Shown: positions 32,972-41,433, counted from the first letter of the stretch. The stretch is 64,000 bases of DNA from Calothrix sp. NIES-2100 (GCF_002368195.1 NZ_AP018178.1:7080645-7144644); one strand, 5' to 3'. A program made the numbers and translations. Notes: generated by a model not told the origin, from the letters alone.

Positions 32972-33391
32972 GGCTTTTATCTCAATTTACAATTATCTGC
33001 TTTATCTCACGTTTTTTTCTGGGGATTTTTTTTAAGTCTACTATTTTAACATTCTCTTGCTGATTAATCCAAGAAAATACAGCAGATTGCAAGTTGGTGA
33101 GGTACTGATAATTGTCAGGGCACGGCAGTGCCCATACGTGTCAACTTAACGTGAAACCCTTATGAAGACGTGATGCGTGAATTCCTTCACCTACCATCAA
33201 GATCCGCGTTACCCCACCCCGGCTTTGCTGACGCAAAACCTCCCCTCCCCTTGCCAAGGGGAGGGGATTGAGGGGTGGGGTAAAATGCTTGTGGGATAAG
33301 CCTTTGAACTTAAGTTGACACCAATGGGCAGTGCCGTGCCCCTACCGGTGTACCTCATTTACCTGAAATACGCTGTATGTCATATCGACCG
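32972..33391. other. Intergenic region filled mostly by a repeat element
   Basis: Between the GAF sensor start and the moaC stop lie about 420 bases. Positions 33077-33378 are taken up by the TACAGC-ended element described separately. The remaining 100 bases upstream are AT-rich and probably hold the promoter of the signalling cassette. No gene is seen. Confidence 0.6.
33077..33378. mobile_element. MITE-like element with ATACAGC terminal inverted repeats
   Basis: The ends ATACAGC and GCTGTAT are exact inverted copies. Further in, TGAGGTAC, GGGCACGGCA-TGCCCA and GTGTCAACTTAA recur inverted at the other end, giving arms of about 90 bases. The centre is a strong hairpin: TTACCCCACCCC with GGGGTGGGGTAA outside, CCTCCCCTCCCCTTG with CCAAGGGGAGGGG inside. 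Total size is 302 bases with no gene. The outer TIR is shared with 5740-5858 and the inner motif with 26137-26165. A transposase in trans is required if it moves. Confidence 0.55.
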
Positions 33392-33916
33392 CTACAAGTC
33401 TACGTTTTGATCCAAGTGATAACTGCTATAATCTCCAGATTTCCCGCCAGTTTTGCTAATTAAGCGAATGGATTCAATTTGCATCGATTTTTCTAAAGCT
33501 TTTGCCATATCGTATAAAGTCAAAGCTGCAACCGAAACCGCAGTTAAAGCTTCCATTTCTACCCCAGTTTCCGCTTTGGTTTTCACAGTGGCCTGAATTT
33601 GATAGCCTGGAAGTTGGGCATCGGCTATCACCTCAACTTCAACCTTCTGCAATGGTAGTGGATGACACAAGGGTATTAAATTCGCTGTCTGTTTAGCTGC
33701 CATAATGCCGGCGATTCTGGCAGTTCCTAAAACATCGCCTTTGGGCGCATTCCCGGCTTGAATGGCGGCAAAAGTTTCTGGTAACATTCGCACTTGAGCA
33801 GCAGCTACAGCTTGGCGAACAGTGGGTGCTTTTTGTGACACATCCACCATCTGCGCCTGTCCTTGCTGATCAAGATGGGAGAGGTTGGCAAAATTAGATG
33901 AAAAATTGTCTTGCAT
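33392..33916 (-). CDS. moaC: Cyclic pyranopterin monophosphate synthase MoaC
   Basis: MoaC works after MoaA in molybdenum-cofactor synthesis, closing the cyclic pyranopterin ring. The 174-residue protein has the family blocks: MVDVSQKAPTVRQAVA, KGDVLGTARIAGIMAAKQT, LIPLCHPLPL with the active-site His, and VKTKAETGVEMEALTAVSVAALTLYDM. The C-terminal LISKTGGKSGD carries the conserved lysines. The ATG start and length are normal. No other moa genes are adjacent. Nostocales need the cofactor for nitrate reductase. Confidence 0.96.
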   Translation of the reverse strand: MQDNFSSNFANLSHLDQQGQAQMVDVSQKAPTVRQAVAAAQVRMLPETFAAIQAGNAPKGDVLGTARIAGIMAAKQTANLIPLCHPLPLQKVEVEVIADAQLPGYQIQATVKTKAETGVEMEALTAVSVAALTLYDMAKALEKSMQIESIRLISKTGGKSGDYSSYHLDQNVDL

Positions 33917-33953
33917 AATTCTTAGAGCAGGTGCTAATATAAGTTTCTGACAG

Positions 33954-34027
33954 GGGCGTGTAGCTCAGTGGACTAGAGCACGTGGCTACGGACCACGGTG
34001 TCGGGGGTTCGAATCCCTCCTCGCCCG
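33954..34027 (+). tRNA. tRNA-Arg (anticodon ACG)
   Basis: The cloverleaf folds as acceptor GGGCGTG/CTCGCCC (one T-T mismatch), D-arm GCTC/GAGC, anticodon stem CGTGG/CCACG with loop CTACGGA, and T-arm GGGGG-TTCGAAT-CCCTC. The anticodon at 33988-33990 is ACG, which would be edited to ICG and read CGU/CGC/CGA. Length is 74 without an encoded CCA. It lies in the 159-base gap between moaC and the MFS gene and is transcribed opposite to both. Confidence 0.93.
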
Positions 34028-34040
34028 TTCAATAAATGTG

Positions 34041-34066
34041 AGAGACGCAATCAAAATTGCGTCTCT
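34041..34066. terminator. Strong hairpin terminator after tRNA-Arg
   Basis: An 11-bp perfect stem (AGAGACGCAAT / ATTGCGTCTCT) with a CAAA loop is followed by TTGTTGT on the plus strand. It stands 14 bases after the tRNA and 9 bases from the stop of the convergent MFS gene, so it probably serves both. Confidence 0.75.
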
Positions 34067-34075
34067 TGTTGTATA

Positions 34076-35308
34076 TCAAGATTGATTGAGTGAATAAACA
34101 TCTTTGCCACGACCTAAGGCAAAGCGTAGGGAATCAGGGATATTGTTGTTACACTGGGTGAGAAAAATCAGCAGCGCCAGAACAGTTAAACCAGCGCAAA
34201 AACCAAACATATTGCGGTAGCCAACTTGTTCAGCCACGGAACCGACAACAGGCCCGGCGATCGCAATTCCGATATCTAAGCCCATAATACAGAGAGAAAA
34301 TGTCCTTCCCCTTTCTTGTGGTAGCGCCCGATCTGCGACTACAGTAGAAATCATCGGCATGAGGATACCAGAACCAGCCCCTTCTAAAGTCCCAGCTATT
34401 AAGAAAACATTCGCAGTGCTAGCTTTCCAGAGTAAAATCATCGCCAGAGCATAAACAACCAGGCTGAGGGTAATAAACAAACCTCGACCATAGCGATCGC
34501 TAGCTTTACCAGTAAAAAATCGGACGCTAAAACTCGCAAGTGCCCCAACTGTGTAAAACAAGCCTGGGTTTAAATTGACTTTAGTTGCTTTGATAAATAA
34601 AGGTACAAAGGTGTGCAAAGTCCCAAAAGCCAAGCCAATCATCAGCATGATTGTGGCCAGGACTCTTACCCTAGGACTAAATAACAATTGCCAAAATTTA
34701 CCATCATTACTATTAACCTGTTGCTGTTTGTGAATTGGGGGATTGACAATAGGTATAAGACACAACAAACCCATTACAGACAATCCCGTAGATAACAAAA
34801 ATAACAGCGTGTAACCACTCGCGGCTTGTAAATATCCCCCGATAGCTGGGCCAATAGCTGCACCAATCGGCGTTACCAGACTCATGTAGCCCATGATTTC
34901 ACCGCGATTTTTTTCGGGTGCTAAATCTGCTACTAATGCTAAGAAACCTGTAGTAAAAGCAGCGATACTAATACCATGAAAAGCACGCACTGCCATTAAG
35001 CCAGGTATTGATTGCACTATTATGTAACCAAGGGGTGCGATCGCATTTACCAGCATCCCAATTAGTAAGACTATTTTCCGTCCCTTTCTATCTGCTAATA
35101 GTCCAAATCCGGAGCGAAATAGTAACATCCCAATCGCAAAACTACCCAGCACAATACCAATTTGTTGCTTGGTTGCACCTAAATCTTCTATGTAAAGTGG
35201 TAGCGTTGGTAATAAAGCAGTCAAGCTAGACCAGAATAATAACCCTGCTGTAAACAAAGCCAGCAGGGTACGTCTTAGTTGCGAGTCGAAATTCTCAAAG
35301 ACTTTCAA
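34076..35308 (-). CDS. Major facilitator superfamily transporter
   Basis: This 410-residue inner-membrane secondary transporter has 12 predicted membrane helices. After helix 2 comes RSGFGLLADRKGRKIVLLIG, the MFS motif A between helices 2 and 3. The second half repeats it as RFFTGKASDRYGRGLFI. Helix 5 has the GAAIGPAIGGYLQ pattern found in drug-type antiporters, so an efflux role is likely. The start is taken as TTG at 35308 (MKVFENFD); no ATG is available before helix 1 and no clear ribosome-binding site is visible. It is convergent with tRNA-Arg and upstream of no partner gene. Substrate unknown. Confidence 0.85.
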   Translation of the reverse strand: MKVFENFDSQLRRTLLALFTAGLLFWSSLTALLPTLPLYIEDLGATKQQIGIVLGSFAIGMLLFRSGFGLLADRKGRKIVLLIGMLVNAIAPLGYIIVQSIPGLMAVRAFHGISIAAFTTGFLALVADLAPEKNRGEIMGYMSLVTPIGAAIGPAIGGYLQAASGYTLLFLLSTGLSVMGLLCLIPIVNPPIHKQQQVNSNDGKFWQLLFSPRVRVLATIMLMIGLAFGTLHTFVPLFIKATKVNLNPGLFYTVGALASFSVRFFTGKASDRYGRGLFITLSLVVYALAMILLWKASTANVFLIAGTLEGAGSGILMPMISTVVADRALPQERGRTFSLCIMGLDIGIAIAGPVVGSVAEQVGYRNMFGFCAGLTVLALLIFLTQCNNNIPDSLRFALGRGKDVYSLNQS

Positions 35309-35354
35309 GGTAGATGCACTTAAATACTAATTGTGTTTTTCTCTTATTGTTACG

Positions 35355-36368
35355 TTACTTAACATTTTTGGCTATCACTTCCCGCACCCGATAAATCGGT
35401 CTTCCTTGGGATTCATGGTAAGTACGCATCAATAACTCTGCTAACAGACCAAAACTAAATAATTGCACGCCTGTTACTAGTAATAGAACGGCTAAAATCA
35501 GCAATGGGCGATTACCAATCATTTGACCCCAAGCTAATTTGACAAAAGTTAAGTAAATCCCAATTATTGTCCCTATAAGCATAGAAATTAAGCCTAACAG
35601 CCCAAAAACATGCATGGGTTTTGTCAGGAACTTTTTCATAAAAGAAATTGTTAACAAATCCATCATCACCCGGAAAGTCCGGGATAACCCATACTTGCTT
35701 TGACCAAAACGCCGGGGATGGTGACGCACAGGAATTTCGGTAATTCTTGCCCCTTCAATGTAGGCTAAAGCTGGTAAAAAGCGATGCAGTTCCCCGTAAA
35801 GATTCATATCTGCCAAAACTTCGGCACGATATGCTTTGAGAGAACAGCCATAGTCATGTAATTTCACTCCCGTGATCATACCAATCAGCCAATTGGCTAT
35901 TTTAGAAGGAAGTAAACGGGATAAAGCTGCATCTTGGCGTTTATGTCGCCAACCACTGACCAAATCGTAGCCTTCTTCTAGTTTGGTTAATAATATGGGT
36001 ATATCAGCTGGGTCATTTTGCAAATCGGCATCCAAAGTGACGATAATCTGACCCAAAGCATAGTTAAACCCCGCAGCCATCGCCGCAGTTTGTCCGTAGT
36101 TTCGCCGCAAAATTACCGCTTTTAAATCATTGCGGGTTTGTGCTTGTTCCTTAAGAAATTCCGCAGAACCATCGCTAGAACCATCATCAACACAGATGAT
36201 TTCATAAGTCAACTGATTGGCATTCAAACAAGAAGCGATCGCCTCTAATAATAATGGCAAACTTTCCACTTCATCACGTACAGGCACCACCACGGAAACA
36301 TCGGGGACAATTCCTAAAATCGCCCCATTTTCCCCATCCGTCCTTGCAGAAACCAACCCACTATTCAT
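35355..36368 (-). CDS. GT2 polyprenyl-phosphate-type glycosyltransferase (DPM1/GtrB/ArnC-like)
   Basis: This membrane-attached transferase would move a sugar from a nucleotide to a polyprenyl phosphate. The GT2 domain has SVVVPVRDE, VDDGSSDGS, TLDADLQNDP (DxD) and a DYGCSLKAYR block. C-terminally come two membrane helices (about 248-272 and 288-312) with an amphipathic linker. The layout matches GtrB and related bacterial polyprenyl-phosphate-sugar synthases. The start ATG overlaps the NlpC/P60 stop by four bases (ATGA), so they form an operon. The donor could be UDP-Glc, UDP-Gal or GDP-Man; nothing here decides. Confidence 0.88.
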   Translation of the reverse strand: MNSGLVSARTDGENGAILGIVPDVSVVVPVRDEVESLPLLLEAIASCLNANQLTYEIICVDDGSSDGSAEFLKEQAQTRNDLKAVILRRNYGQTAAMAAGFNYALGQIIVTLDADLQNDPADIPILLTKLEEGYDLVSGWRHKRQDAALSRLLPSKIANWLIGMITGVKLHDYGCSLKAYRAEVLADMNLYGELHRFLPALAYIEGARITEIPVRHHPRRFGQSKYGLSRTFRVMMDLLTISFMKKFLTKPMHVFGLLGLISMLIGTIIGIYLTFVKLAWGQMIGNRPLLILAVLLLVTGVQLFSFGLLAELLMRTYHESQGRPIYRVREVIAKNVK

Positions 36369-37078
36369 ATTTCTTTGCGTCCCTGAGGTTCATAACTCTT
36401 AACAACTCTGCCAGCACCGCGCAGCTGCTGATAATATGACTGACTAACCTCATCTCCCTGTTCCGATAGTCGGTCAATTCCGATTCCATTGCGTCCTTGA
36501 TCTTTCCCCGAACTATGGATATAGCAACCATCACCCAAATAAAGTCCTACATGAGTTGCTTTTTGGGGAGTACCAAAAAATATCAAATCTCCTGGTTCTA
36601 ATTGGGCTATCGCAATTGCTTGCGTAAAAGCTTCCTGTTGATAAGCATCTCTCGGTAACCATATACCCACAGAGACAAAAGCCGCTTGCATCAATCCCGA
36701 ACAATCATAATTTGGCCCCACCGTACCACCCCAAAGGTAATAATTTGATTGTTGCATCGCTTGGTGAGTAAAAGCGATCGCCCCTGGTAGGAGTTTCTTA
36801 ATTTCCGATTCAGATAATATTGCTGCCCGATAAGGTAAAGTAGCTCTTTGTAATAAACCTACATCAGCAAGAGATACCCACCCAGGATAATCATCTTCAC
36901 ACAAATACACCTCAACAGCTGCATCCTGAAAATTTGAGCTTACCCAAAGATGTCGCCCAGTAGCCGCCTGAGTGGCTAGGCGACTACATTCAGGAGAATC
37001 ATATAAATTTAGGTCAGCCAGACAATTGTACTCAGCCGATTTGAGATTTTGGATTGAGGATTTTAAATTAGAGACCAT
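36365..37078 (-). CDS. NlpC/P60 gamma-D-glutamyl-diamino acid endopeptidase
   Basis: This cell-wall cysteine peptidase cuts D-gamma-glutamyl-meso-diaminopimelate bonds in muropeptides. The N-terminal half (about 20-100) is an SH3b-like domain. The NlpC/P60 catalytic triad is Cys126 (DCSGL), His176 (THVGLYLGDG) and His188 (YIHSS). The length and this residue numbering agree with the structurally studied Nostoc punctiforme and Anabaena variabilis enzymes as I recall them. There is no signal peptide, so it may act on recycled wall peptides in the cytoplasm. It overlaps the GT2 gene by four bases. It is divergent from the serine hydrolase gene with starts 23 bases apart. Confidence 0.92.
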   Translation of the reverse strand: MVSNLKSSIQNLKSAEYNCLADLNLYDSPECSRLATQAATGRHLWVSSNFQDAAVEVYLCEDDYPGWVSLADVGLLQRATLPYRAAILSESEIKKLLPGAIAFTHQAMQQSNYYLWGGTVGPNYDCSGLMQAAFVSVGIWLPRDAYQQEAFTQAIAIAQLEPGDLIFFGTPQKATHVGLYLGDGCYIHSSGKDQGRNGIGIDRLSEQGDEVSQSYYQQLRGAGRVVKSYEPQGRKEI

Positions 37079-37100
37079 TCTGCAAGGTTAATAGCTAAAA

Positions 37101-38045
37101 ATGATGTTTTTCCGTAAAGACGAACAACTCGAAAATCTGGGGTCAAGTATTTTAGAAGCAACTTGGGCTGCATTTCCCACATTAGCCCGAAATCAAATTG
37201 CTCTGACTTGGATTGTCTACGATCCGCCTGTACTAGTAAATACTGGTGGGGCATTAACTCCAGATGCTTTTTGGAACCATGCTGTGCGTGGTTTTACTTA
37301 TCGCGGTGTAGAGCGAATTTACCCAGCAAGTGTGGTAAAATTATTTTATCTGGTAGCCATGCATGAATGGTTAGAAAAAGCAATGGTGCAAGCTTCCAAG
37401 GATTTGGACAGAGCTATGCACGATATGATTGTCGATTCTAGCAATGATGCTACCAGCTTAGTTGTCGATGTTTTAACCGGCACTACATCCGGCCCAGAAT
37501 TACCTCCCGGCCCTTTTGAAACTTGGAAATCCCAGCGCAATTTTGTCAACCGCTATTTTCAGTCTTTAGGCTGGGAAGAAATGGACACAATTAATGTTTG
37601 CCAAAAAACCTGGGGCGATGGCCCTTATGGGAGAGAAAGGGAATTTTATGGGGAAATGCTAGAAAATCGCAATATGCTGACAACAAATGCGATCGCCCGA
37701 TTGTTACATAGTATAGTTGGGGGAGTTGCGGTTTCCAGCGCGCGATCGCAAGCCATGATGGCCTTGCTCAAACGGAGTCTCAATCGCGATGATTTACCTA
37801 CTGGTGTTGAAGAAGACCAAGTAACAGGCTTTTTAGGCGGTGGACTACCCCAAGATGCCCAAATTTGGTCAAAAGCAGGGTGGACAAGTCAGGTACGTCA
37901 TGATGCAGCTTACATTGAAATCCGCGATCGCCATCCCTACCTTTTAGTATTGTTTACTGAAGGCAAAACCAACGCTAAAAACAGGGCGATTTTACCATTT
38001 GTCTCCAAGCTAATTGCCGAAGCGGTCGGCAGTTTACAATCGTAA
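37101..38045 (+). CDS. Class A beta-lactamase-like serine hydrolase
   Basis: A penicillin-binding/beta-lactamase-fold protein with the serine residues in the expected order: SxxK at S77-V-V-K80, an SxN-like SSN near 113-115, and a KTG-equivalent KAG at 258-260. There is no signal peptide, so it is either cytoplasmic or unusually exported. Family members include PBP-type DD-peptidases and esterases as well as lactamases. With a KAG in place of KTG and no signal, a role in muropeptide turnover beside the divergent NlpC/P60 gene is a better guess than antibiotic resistance. The two starts are 23 bases apart, implying a shared, compact promoter. Confidence 0.8.
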   Translation: MMFFRKDEQLENLGSSILEATWAAFPTLARNQIALTWIVYDPPVLVNTGGALTPDAFWNHAVRGFTYRGVERIYPASVVKLFYLVAMHEWLEKAMVQASKDLDRAMHDMIVDSSNDATSLVVDVLTGTTSGPELPPGPFETWKSQRNFVNRYFQSLGWEEMDTINVCQKTWGDGPYGREREFYGEMLENRNMLTTNAIARLLHSIVGGVAVSSARSQAMMALLKRSLNRDDLPTGVEEDQVTGFLGGGLPQDAQIWSKAGWTSQVRHDAAYIEIRDRHPYLLVLFTEGKTNAKNRAILPFVSKLIAEAVGSLQS

Positions 38046-38396
38046 CTTTAGCGAGTTTTTCAGGGAACCTTCGCCAGTATTTTCATTGCGCCGACCTGAC
38101 TGGAAAATAGCGGCGCTGAGACTGTCCAAGAGAAATTTTCATGTGTGGCTAGGGGAGATGGGGAAAAACAAATAACAAATGACTAATGACAAATGACTAT
38201 TGACAAATGACTATTGACAAAAAATTTTCATCCGTCTTCGTGTCAGCCGAGAATGAAGACTACTTAGGTAATTCCGTCAAATACAGGATGTAATAATGAA
38301 AATTTTCGTGTTAAATGGTTGAATGATGTCAAGATTTCTTGAGACAACATCAAAAAACCTTGATTTATGTGTGGCAATATTGTGTAAGGAGTGAAT
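38046..38396. other. Intergenic region with heptanucleotide repeats
   Basis: About 350 bases between the serine hydrolase and the outer-membrane-like gene contain TGACAAA/TGACTAT-type repeats at 38171-38220. An AAGGAG at 38386-38391 ribosome-binding site stands just ahead of the next gene. Otherwise AT-rich, no gene is seen. Confidence 0.6.
38171..38220. repeat. TGACAAA/TGACTAT tandem repeats
   Basis: Seven near-identical heptamers (ACAAATGACTAATGAC and ACAAATGACTATTG units) run in tandem. Similar arrays lie at 14281-14326, 41488-41550 and 59909-59947, so this is a genome-wide repeat class. Confidence 0.75.
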
Positions 38397-39209
38397 GTGA
38401 ATACTATTATTGTTCGTAAAAGTGGTTTTTGGCTGTCCAATTTAGCAGCGATCGCCATCTTAGCTACTACTGGCTTACCTAGTGTAGCCCAAACAGCAGA
38501 TACTGTAGATACTTTAGGTAGTCAGCAGTTAAGTGCGACTTCCACAACAGAGTCTCCTAACAGCCAACAACTCCCTACTGAAACTGAAAATTTGACAGCG
38601 AAGGAACTTTTCCCTAACGCTGCGACCCAAGAAATTGCTAGTCGCATAGTTACACCTGTTCCAGGTACAGTGCAGACCACAGCAGCTGGGTTTGCAACCC
38701 AGAACCCAGAATCGACTCCCACCGAATCTACTTCTCAAAGTGCTGCTACAACAGTGGCGCAAGCAGATATCGATCCAGGTAGACCAACTCGTGGTGGTAG
38801 AAGCTATCTTGGGCTTGCTGGTAACATTGGTTTGAGTGGTAGTGACTCAGCTTTAGGTGATGGTAACTTTGCCGTCATTAGCAAAATTGGACTGACAAAT
38901 GCTATATCAGTCCGACCAGCAGCAGTATTAGGAGACAATACCACGATTTTACTGCCCATAACCTATGATTTTTCCTTCCAGCAGGCAGCAGACCCATTTA
39001 GCGAACCCTTACCAATTGCGCCTTACGTTGGAGTTGGTGCAGCCATTAAAACCGGCGATAATTCTGAAGCAGCCTTTTTATTATCCGGTGGTATTGATGT
39101 GCCCTTAACTTCCAAATTTACTGGTACTATTGGTGTCAATGCTGGCTTTTTTGAGAATACCGATATTGGTTTGTTGGTAGGAGTTGGTTATAACTTCAGC
39201 GGCTTCTAA
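38397..39209 (+). CDS. Putative outer-membrane beta-barrel protein
   Basis: A signal peptide with hydrophobic core SNLAAIAILATTGLPSVAQ predicts export. Residues about 35-125 are a Ser/Thr/Pro/Gln-rich linker with repeated TTES-type motifs. The last 140 residues alternate Gly, aromatic and charged residues in a beta-barrel pattern (YLGLAGNIGLSG, APYVGVGAAIKTG, VGVGYNFSGF) and end in Phe, as in outer-membrane proteins. The frame begins at GTG 38391, but an AAGGAG at 38386-38391 overlaps it. GTG at 38397 has the right spacing and gives MNTIIVRKSGFW. A strong terminator follows the gene. Function unknown; a surface or porin-like role is inferred. Confidence 0.7.
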   Translation: MNTIIVRKSGFWLSNLAAIAILATTGLPSVAQTADTVDTLGSQQLSATSTTESPNSQQLPTETENLTAKELFPNAATQEIASRIVTPVPGTVQTTAAGFATQNPESTPTESTSQSAATTVAQADIDPGRPTRGGRSYLGLAGNIGLSGSDSALGDGNFAVISKIGLTNAISVRPAAVLGDNTTILLPITYDFSFQQAADPFSEPLPIAPYVGVGAAIKTGDNSEAAFLLSGGIDVPLTSKFTGTIGVNAGFFENTDIGLLVGVGYNFSGF

Positions 39210-39243
39210 ATCAAAGTCCTGACTACAAACTTAATAACTAATG

Positions 39244-39267
39244 AAACGCACCAATAGTGGTGCGTTT
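39244..39267 (+). terminator. Hairpin terminator after the outer-membrane-like gene
   Basis: AAACGCACCA and TGGTGCGTTT form a 10-bp stem with an ATAG loop, followed by TATTAATTTT. It lies 35 bases after the stop and 113 bases before the stop of the convergent NatB-like gene. Confidence 0.75.
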
Positions 39268-39379
39268 TATTAATTTTGATCAATTTAGTAGTAAGCACAA
39301 AACGTGCTTGTTTAATGCAGGACTAAAGTCCTGACTACGAAATCAATCTCCTAGACCACTAGCCCCTAGCCCCTAGTCC

Positions 39380-40708
39380 CTATTTAGGACTAACCTTGTC
39401 AATCACCTTGATTTTGCCATCATCTCCCACAGTCCAAACATCATAAACACCAACTACATCGCCATTAGCGTCAACATCTACGTTGCCACTGGCTCCTTGA
39501 TAGTTAATTGTTTTACCTTCTTTCAGTAATTTTAACCCCTCACAGACATCGGTAACTTCTGTCCCTGTCCCAGCAGCAACTTCCCGGATTTTACTGGCGA
39601 TACCAACACCTGAATTTTCCTTAGCAGCTTGCGCAGCTAATACCAACAATGCTGCTGCGTCCCAAGCTTGAGGCGCATATTCTCCTGGAGAACCGCCTTT
39701 TTTCTCTTTCCATAGCTTGTTGAAACTTTCTAAGGCTTTGCCATCAGAACCGGGTACTGTACCGATCGCGCCACTTAAAATATATTTACCGTCACTACCT
39801 TTACCGACTTGATCAGGGAAAGTAGGCGCTTTCACACCATCTGTCAGAAGAATTTGCACTCCTTTAGTCAAGCCTTGCTGGTAAGCAGCTTTGAGGAATA
39901 AACTACCTGTCTCAGCGTAAAGTACCGCCAGTACAGCATCTGGTTTCCCCGCAAAAGCCGCACCTGCTTCGGTATCAAATGTCTGCGCTTTCGGGTCATA
40001 GCGGATGGGTTTATCTTTATTAACTATAGTTCCACCCAATTTTTCAAAAGTTTCTACAAATGCTTTTTCAAAACCAACGCCGTAGTCATTGTTAATCACT
40101 ACAGTAGAAACGCGCTTAAATCCTTTTTTCTTAGCAAGTTGAGCTAAAGCTAGTGCTTGGTAGGTATCTGGGGGTGCAGTCCGCGCCCAAAAGCCTTTAA
40201 AGTCACCTTTTTGAGCCTTTTGTGTAAATACAGGACTGGTACTACCAGGAGAAACCAGCATCACTTTATTCGGTGTAGCCACTGAAATAGCCGCAGTAGA
40301 AACGCTACTTGCAAAAGAACCCACTACACCAGCCACCTTATCTAAAGTCGCCAGTTTAGTCATACCCGCAGCACCAGCTTTTGGATCTGTTTGGTCGTCT
40401 ACTGCTACTAAGGTTACTGGTTCACCATTAACGCCACCACAAGCATTAACTGTGTCAACCAGCAAGGGAACTGAACCCACCATCTGCTGTCCGATAGACG
40501 CTAAGTCCCCAGTTGTTGGTAACAGTGAGCCAATCTTTAATCCCTTAGCGCTGCTAGCTGCGGTAGTTGAGTTAGCTGCTGGGGTAGCAGAACCTGGAGA
40601 GTTAGCTGTTGTATCTGGTTTAGTAGGGGTCTCACTACAAGCCCCTAAAAAGAACCCAGTTGCTAGGGTAGCCACACTCAAGGCTAAGGCAGTACTAATT
40701 CTGTGCAT
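39380..40708 (-). CDS. natB: Branched-chain/neutral amino-acid-binding lipoprotein (NatB-like)
   Basis: A periplasmic binding protein of the LivJ family that captures neutral or acidic amino acids for an ABC importer. The lipobox LGAC (Cys24) anchors it, followed by a Ser/Thr/Pro-rich linker. The Peripla_BP_6 fold begins LKIGSLLPTTGDLASIG near residue 56, with DDQTDPKAG and VVGSFASSVSTA. In Anabaena, natB (alr1834) directly follows crtP-crtB, and the same order is seen here. No natA, natC, natD or natE is adjacent, as in Anabaena where the other subunits lie elsewhere. The symbol rests on this synteny and on family match, not on a search. Confidence 0.7.
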   Translation of the reverse strand: MHRISTALALSVATLATGFFLGACSETPTKPDTTANSPGSATPAANSTTAASSAKGLKIGSLLPTTGDLASIGQQMVGSVPLLVDTVNACGGVNGEPVTLVAVDDQTDPKAGAAGMTKLATLDKVAGVVGSFASSVSTAAISVATPNKVMLVSPGSTSPVFTQKAQKGDFKGFWARTAPPDTYQALALAQLAKKKGFKRVSTVVINNDYGVGFEKAFVETFEKLGGTIVNKDKPIRYDPKAQTFDTEAGAAFAGKPDAVLAVLYAETGSLFLKAAYQQGLTKGVQILLTDGVKAPTFPDQVGKGSDGKYILSGAIGTVPGSDGKALESFNKLWKEKKGGSPGEYAPQAWDAAALLVLAAQAAKENSGVGIASKIREVAAGTGTEVTDVCEGLKLLKEGKTINYQGASGNVDVDANGDVVGVYDVWTVGDDGKIKVIDKVSPK

Positions 40709-41016
40709 AAATTACTTCCACTCCTCTATTCTTTAGGAGTCTGAAAGTCAGATTCTAACTATATTTTCCGGTTAGGTAGATCTTAACAGACTCCAAAGGA
40801 TAAATAATATCATCCTCCTGAAGATATAGACGTAATTATGCCAACATTAATACCTACGTCTAAAGACGTATTTTTATAGAGGTTCAAAAATTATTATTGC
40901 CAATTGATGAAGAAACTGATGAAGTTAAGTTTTTTAAAGCTCTCTACCCATGAGCAAAGCTGTTCCTGGGGATTACTGTTTCAAAAATTGCCAGGAAATA
41001 AAATATACAGTTATTC

Positions 41017-41037
41017 AAAATGATAATCATTATTTTT
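41017..41037. promoter_or_regulatory. Strong Fur-box-like palindrome
   Basis: AAAATGATAATCATTATTTTT contains the perfect 6-1-6 palindrome AATGAT-A-ATCATT and matches about 16 of 19 bases of the Fur consensus. It lies 309 bases upstream of the NatB-like start on the minus strand. On the plus strand no gene follows, only the relic-like frame, so the target may be lost or be an RNA. Confidence 0.55.
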
Positions 41038-41287
41038 CAGGGCATAATTTATTTTTTGGAAGTCCCCGGTTGTAGAACACCAATTCAATAATCAAAGGAT
41101 TTGCTTCGATGGTAGGACATTTTTTAATTGGCTATTCCTGAAGAAATCAACCCTCAAATTGTTGCACCATCTACATTGGAAAAATTGGTTTTTATTTTTC
41201 TTCTTTGAAAGTCATTAAACAGGTTTATGCTGGCTTATTTAAAATTGATATTACTATCGTCAAATACGGCTGATATTGCTTAACAAC

Positions 41288-41325
41288 AAAAAAAGTGATG
41301 AAAACTTAATTTCATCACTTTTTTT
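41288..41325 (-). terminator. Terminator after tRNA-Ser
   Basis: A 16-bp stem (AAAAAAAGTGATGAAA / TTTCATCACTTTTTTT) with a 6-base loop, ending in T7 on either strand, lies 17 bases after the tRNA-Ser 3' end. Confidence 0.85.
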
Positions 41326-41341
41326 AAATTAGGTCGAAAAA

Positions 41342-41433
41342 CGGAGAGGGAGGGATTCGAACCCTCGGTACGGAGTTGCCTGCCGTACAACAGATTAGCA
41401 ATCTGCCGCTTTCGACCACTCAGCCACCTCTCC
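41342..41433 (-). tRNA. tRNA-Ser (anticodon GCT)
   Basis: A class II tRNA of 92 bases: acceptor GGAGAGG/CCTCTCC, D-arm with GGCTGAGTGG, anticodon loop TTGCTAA giving GCT (plus-strand 41397-41399), a long variable arm TACGGCAGGCAACTCCGTA, and T-arm GAGGG-TTCGAAT-CCCTC. GCT reads AGC/AGU serine codons. No CCA is encoded. It lies between crtB and the NatB-like gene, same strand. Confidence 0.95.

Larger units (their letters stand above)
40709..41341. other. Intergenic region with Fur-like box and possible gene relic
   Basis: Upstream of the NatB-like gene, 630 bases hold a short ACGTC hairpin followed by T5 at 40847-40872, a strong Fur-box-like palindrome at 41017-41037 and the terminator of tRNA-Ser. 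A short reading frame near 41130-41210 (IPEEINPQIVAPSTLEKL) looks like a piece of a gene but has no start and stops after 26 codons; I treat it as a possible relic. Confidence 0.5.

Noticed and set aside
37101..38045. Antibiotic-resistance beta-lactamase
   Set aside because: No signal peptide, KAG instead of KTG, and a neighbour in muropeptide turnover; a housekeeping serine hydrolase is more likely.
41109..41279. Gene-like fragment with IPEEINPQIVAPSTLEKL
   Set aside because: Too short, no start codon in frame and a stop after 26 codons; kept only as a possible relic in the intergenic entry.
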